This document shows, in pieces, positions 60,980 through 64,000 of a stretch of DNA of 64,000 nt (its first letter is position 1; every line of letters starts with the position of its first letter). The stretch comes from CG2-30-46-19 sp034414555 (GTDB lineage Bacteria > Chloroflexota > Dehalococcoidia > GIF9 > AB-539-J10). Position numbers and translations under genes: made by a program. The notes below the pieces were generated by a model that searched no databases, was not told where the DNA came from, and was given only the letters and a program-made list of their open reading frames with translations. The stretch lies in contig DAOUMA010000016.1 in assembly GCA_034414555.1 (NCBI GenBank), forward strand, positions 62,001 through 126,000. Reading direction: 5' to 3'.

Positions 60980-62386
60980 CTAATCCAGGATAATCTCATC
61001 CCGGTACTCTGGCACCGATATCTCCCAGCCAGTTCTTTCTCTCAGAAAGTCAGCGAATCGCAGGGCTACTTCGGGCTCCCCATGGACGATGAATAGATGC
61101 CTAGGTGGCCTTTGGAAGCCCGATAACCACCGGAAAAGTTCATCTCTGTCGGCATGGGCTGAAAAACCATGTATCTGAGCCACCTTAGCCCTGACAGGGT
61201 ACTTCTGCCCCAGTATCCTTACCTCTTTGTCACCGTCAACGATTTCGCGTCCCAGGGTGCCCATCGCTTGATATCCTACGAAAAGAATCGTACTCTCCGG
61301 TCTGGAAATGTTTCTAACTAGATGATATTTTATTCTACCTCCGGTGCACATGCCGGAGCCAGCGATTATCATGACAGACCCGGCTATGTAATTTATCTCC
61401 TTTGATTGGTTCGCTGTCCTGACCATAGTGAGGCCAGGGAAGTCAAACGGCGATTTTCCCTGTCGAATAAGTGCCATCGTCTCCTTGTCGAATAGTTCAG
61501 TATGATGTTGGAACACCTCCGTGACGCTTAACGCCATAGGGCTGTCGACAAAAACCACGAGGTGTGGTATACGGTCTTTGATTAGCAATTCATTCAGGTA
61601 ATAGAGAACTTCCTGTGACCTCTCAAGGGCAAAGCTCGGGATAAGTATATTCCCGGCAGCCTCTACAGTTGAGCTTATCACCCTGGCAAGCTCGCCGCTG
61701 ATGGTTTCCTGGCTCTCGTGAAGCCTGTCACCATAGGTAGACTCCACCAGCACGTAATCTGCCTGGTCGAAGAGGGTTGGGTCCCGCAGTATAGGCTTGT
61801 TCCACCGCCCAACATCCCCAGAAAAGAGAAGAGTCCTTTTTTCTCCATCCTGGCTTACCGTGACCTTTATCATGGATGAGCCAAGGACATGACCAGCATC
61901 GTGGAAGGTGGCTGCAACCCCATCACCTATCTGGACCGGCTCCCCGTAGTAGGTAGGTGACAATAGACGAAAACAATCTTTGGCGTCATCTGTGGTGTAC
62001 AGCGGAACCTCAGGATAAGGGCCTCTCCTTCCCTCCCGCTGGTGCCTTTTTCTCTTGAACTCGGCATCTTCCTGCTGCATATTTGCGGAATCCATGAGTA
62101 TGATTTTAGCAATTTCAGAAGTGGCAGCAGTGCAGTATACATGCCCGTCAAACCCTTCACGCACTAGCTTGGGCAGTAGACCACAATGGTCGAGGTGAGC
62201 GTGGGTCAGAAGCACGACATCGATACTGTCGGGCGGGATGAGAAAGGGCTCCCAATTTCTTCCCCTGAACTCCCTTTCCTGATAAAGCCCACAATCTACC
62301 AAGAATCTGATGTTGTTAGTCTCTACAAGATACCGTGAGCCTGTAACGTTCCGGGCCGCACCCAGAAAGCTTAGCTTAATACGCAC
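60980..62386 (-). CDS. Beta-CASP metallo-beta-lactamase ribonuclease (CPSF/RNase J-like family)
   Basis: It has 468 residues. The metallo-beta-lactamase core has LLTHAHLDHCGLLPKLVREG (HxHxDH), then FHDAGHVLGSSMIKV and LLFSGDVGRWNKPIL. The beta-CASP insert follows with VESTYGDRLHES, ILIPSFALERSQEVLYYLNE and SPMALSVTEVF. The RMMBL end has the AQIHGFSAHADRDEL histidine motif and FIVHGEP. These match the bacterial YSH1/CPSF73-like group of RNA endo- or exonucleases, not RNase J proper. It is cytosolic; its RNA targets are unknown. Confidence 0.92.
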   Translation of the reverse strand: MRIKLSFLGAARNVTGSRYLVETNNIRFLVDCGLYQEREFRGRNWEPFLIPPDSIDVVLLTHAHLDHCGLLPKLVREGFDGHVYCTAATSEIAKIILMDSANMQQEDAEFKRKRHQREGRRGPYPEVPLYTTDDAKDCFRLLSPTYYGEPVQIGDGVAATFHDAGHVLGSSMIKVTVSQDGEKRTLLFSGDVGRWNKPILRDPTLFDQADYVLVESTYGDRLHESQETISGELARVISSTVEAAGNILIPSFALERSQEVLYYLNELLIKDRIPHLVVFVDSPMALSVTEVFQHHTELFDKETMALIRQGKSPFDFPGLTMVRTANQSKEINYIAGSVMIIAGSGMCTGGRIKYHLVRNISRPESTILFVGYQAMGTLGREIVDGDKEVRILGQKYPVRAKVAQIHGFSAHADRDELFRWLSGFQRPPRHLFIVHGEPEVALRFADFLRERTGWEISVPEYRDEIILD

Positions 62387-62618
62387 GGTTTCACTCCATA
62401 CCGATTGTTTTTCATTATGCTAGCTAACTATATGAAATGAACTGCCAGTGAGTCAAATCTTCGGGGTACTCATCTCTGCTTGGAGAGGTGATTCTTGGTG
62501 CTCGCGCCTTTCCTGTTGCTATGCGATCCCGCCTACTCCAAGCAATTCATTTATCTAAAGGAGAACAAGAATAAGACTATAGTCAGACCTCTTAATAGCT
62601 TAGCCCCTGCGATAATAA

Positions 62619-64000
62619 TCAAAATCTTACTCGCTGGTAAAATATCTTTTTGGCAATCTCTGCGGCGACAATATAGACTGCCACGATTATCCCCATGAAT
62701 AGAAGGAACAACAATATTGGCAGCTGAGTAAGCCCAAATATCTCACCGAGGGGAGTGAAGGGGATCACCAGCGTCACGCCAGAAATGACCAGAGTAGTAA
62801 TCAGTAGATACCGGCTTGGTGTGCTTTTGAAAAACGGCCTTCGGCTTCGTATGACGAGCACAACCAGTGATGCAGAAACAACGGACTCAATAAACCAGCC
62901 GGTCCGGAACATGTCTGCGCCCGCATGCAACACAAGCAGAAGCACGGCAAAGGTCAAATAGTCAAATACGGAACTTAGAATGCCAAACGTTATCATAAAG
63001 TTGCGGATGAACCTAATGTTCCAGCGCCGAGGTCTCTCAACCAACTCTTCATCTACACTATCAGTAGCAATGGTCATTTCCGGCAAATCGGTCAATAAGT
63101 TGGTGAGCAGAATCTGTTTGGGAAGAAGAGGCAGGAAAGACAGAAAGAGAGACGCCCCAGCCATGCTAAACATATTTCCAAAATTGGCGCTTGTCGCCAT
63201 AAACACGTACTTTAAGGTATTAGCAAATGTCCTTCTCCCATCCTGCACACCCTGCACAAGAACTGCCAGGTCCTTTTCCATGAGCACAATATCCGCGGCC
63301 TCTTTAGCCACGTCCGCAGCACCCTCTACAGAAATACCAACGTCAGCCGCATGCAGTGCCGAGGCATCATTTATCCCATCTCCCATATAACCGACCACGT
63401 TTCCCGCCTTCTTTAAAGCCAGAATTATGCGCTCCTTGTGATTTGGCTCGACCTCGGCAAAGATATCCACATTGTTTACTTGCTGGAGAAGCGCTTCATC
63501 ACTCATCTCATGTAAGTCTCTTCCGGTCAGAAGCTGCGCCGTAGCCAATCCCACCTGCTCCCCAATCGAAGTTGCCACCAGCTGATTGTCCCCGGTGATG
63601 ACCTTTAGTGAGATACCCAGTTGTTTCAGGTGGCTCAGCGTCTCGGCAATGCCGGTCTTGGGCGGGTCAAAGAAAACTAGCAGTCCCAGGAAGGTCATGT
63701 CAGCTTCATAGTCCTTAGTAATGGACGAACTGGAACCTACATCCCGGTAAGCCATGCCCAGAGTACGGAAGCCCTTGCTACTCAGTTCATCAAAGTGATG
63801 CTGAATTTGTTGTTGCACCGGGGCTATTTCGGTAACTGTACCATTGGGTGCCTCCGCTGACGAGCATACGGCGAGCACATTTGACAGAGCACCTTTGGTT
63901 ACCATAAGGTGCATATTGCCCGTAGAAACGAGAACGGTCAGACGTTTACGGACAAAATCATATGGTATCTCATCAAGTTTTTGATAGCCAGTCACATCAA
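62619..64000 (-). CDS. Mg2+-type P-type ATPase (MgtA-like), C-terminal part, runs off right edge
   Basis: About 460 residues are visible and the frame is open to the window end. It begins inside the nucleotide-binding domain with IPYDFVRKRLTVLVS and VTKGALSNVL. GDNQLVATSIGEQVGL and VGYMGDGINDASALHAADVG are the P-domain hinge motifs. SANFGNMFSMAGASLFLSFL and LPKQILLTNLLTDLPEM are typical of the P3B (MgtA/MgtB) subfamily. Six hydrophobic segments complete the membrane part. The phosphorylated DKTGT lies outside the window. Together with CorA it points to Mg2+ handling in this region. Confidence 0.88.
   Translation of the reverse strand, partial: DVTGYQKLDEIPYDFVRKRLTVLVSTGNMHLMVTKGALSNVLAVCSSAEAPNGTVTEIAPVQQQIQHHFDELSSKGFRTLGMAYRDVGSSSSITKDYEADMTFLGLLVFFDPPKTGIAETLSHLKQLGISLKVITGDNQLVATSIGEQVGLATAQLLTGRDLHEMSDEALLQQVNNVDIFAEVEPNHKERIILALKKAGNVVGYMGDGINDASALHAADVGISVEGAADVAKEAADIVLMEKDLAVLVQGVQDGRRTFANTLKYVFMATSANFGNMFSMAGASLFLSFLPLLPKQILLTNLLTDLPEMTIATDSVDEELVERPRRWNIRFIRNFMITFGILSSVFDYLTFAVLLLVLHAGADMFRTGWFIESVVSASLVVLVIRSRRPFFKSTPSRYLLITTLVISGVTLVIPFTPLGEIFGLTQLPILLFLLFMGIIVAVYIVAAEIAKKIFYQRVRF

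Noticed and set aside
1..64000. CRISPR arrays, insertion sequences or prophage genes
   Set aside because: No regularly spaced repeats, transposase, integrase or phage structural genes were found in the window.

Overview
The window is 64 kb of a moderately AT-rich bacterial chromosome. I infer a member of the Chloroflexota, most likely Dehalococcoidia-like. The basis is the mix of single-chain GlyS, an archaeal-looking MetG, an ADP-forming acyl-CoA synthetase, a Clp ATPase of ClpC build, and a division cluster (mraZ-rsmH-ftsA-ftsA-ftsZ) with no mur, ftsI or ftsW genes, as expected for a lineage without peptidoglycan. This is inference from gene content; no phylogeny was run.

From 1 to about 48.9 kb the window is dense housekeeping sequence, with short gaps and many overlapping gene ends. 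In order: a partial ADP-forming acyl-CoA synthetase; glyS; ade-hpt purine salvage; tRNA-Ala(GGC); a DedA-like protein; metG-polyprenyl synthase; ftsH; an AP-endonuclease-like TIM barrel; a B12-binding radical SAM enzyme; ndk; rsfS; the division operon with an 81-aa leader gene behind a MraZ operator; trmD-rplS-priA-def; an acyl-CoA dehydrogenase and acyl-CoA ligase; speD-speE; prfA-prmC; a DUF89 protein; a macro-domain protein; a large SRP RNA; rsmA-ispE-VTT; cca; a Clp ATPase and Hsp20; a Nudix hydrolase; dnaJ; der-plsY-gpsA; argF; polA-lepB-pyrE; and tRNA-Ala(CGC).

From tRNA-Ala(CGC) at 48.9 kb to the right edge the gene density falls and the content changes to stress, signalling and accessory functions. 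It holds universal stress proteins (one broken), a TrkA-C membrane protein, CorA, a stop-interrupted ORF, an endonuclease III-like protein, a histidine kinase/response regulator pair behind 11-bp phased repeats, and two adjacent GH130-family genes carrying three GH130 modules. It ends with a LOG-family protein, a beta-CASP metallo-beta-lactamase RNase and a partial Mg2+-type P-type ATPase.

The most interesting points are: (1) the MraZ operator and its uncharacterised 81-aa first gene; (2) tandem FtsA paralogues beside one FtsZ; (3) a signal peptidase I with cysteine at the catalytic serine position; (4) the triple GH130 locus with a zinc-ribbon fusion; (5) 11-bp operator repeats before the two-component system; (6) several genes with disrupted or odd 5' ends (hsp20 amber codon, rsfS without a canonical start, usp frameshift), which are either real decay or assembly errors.
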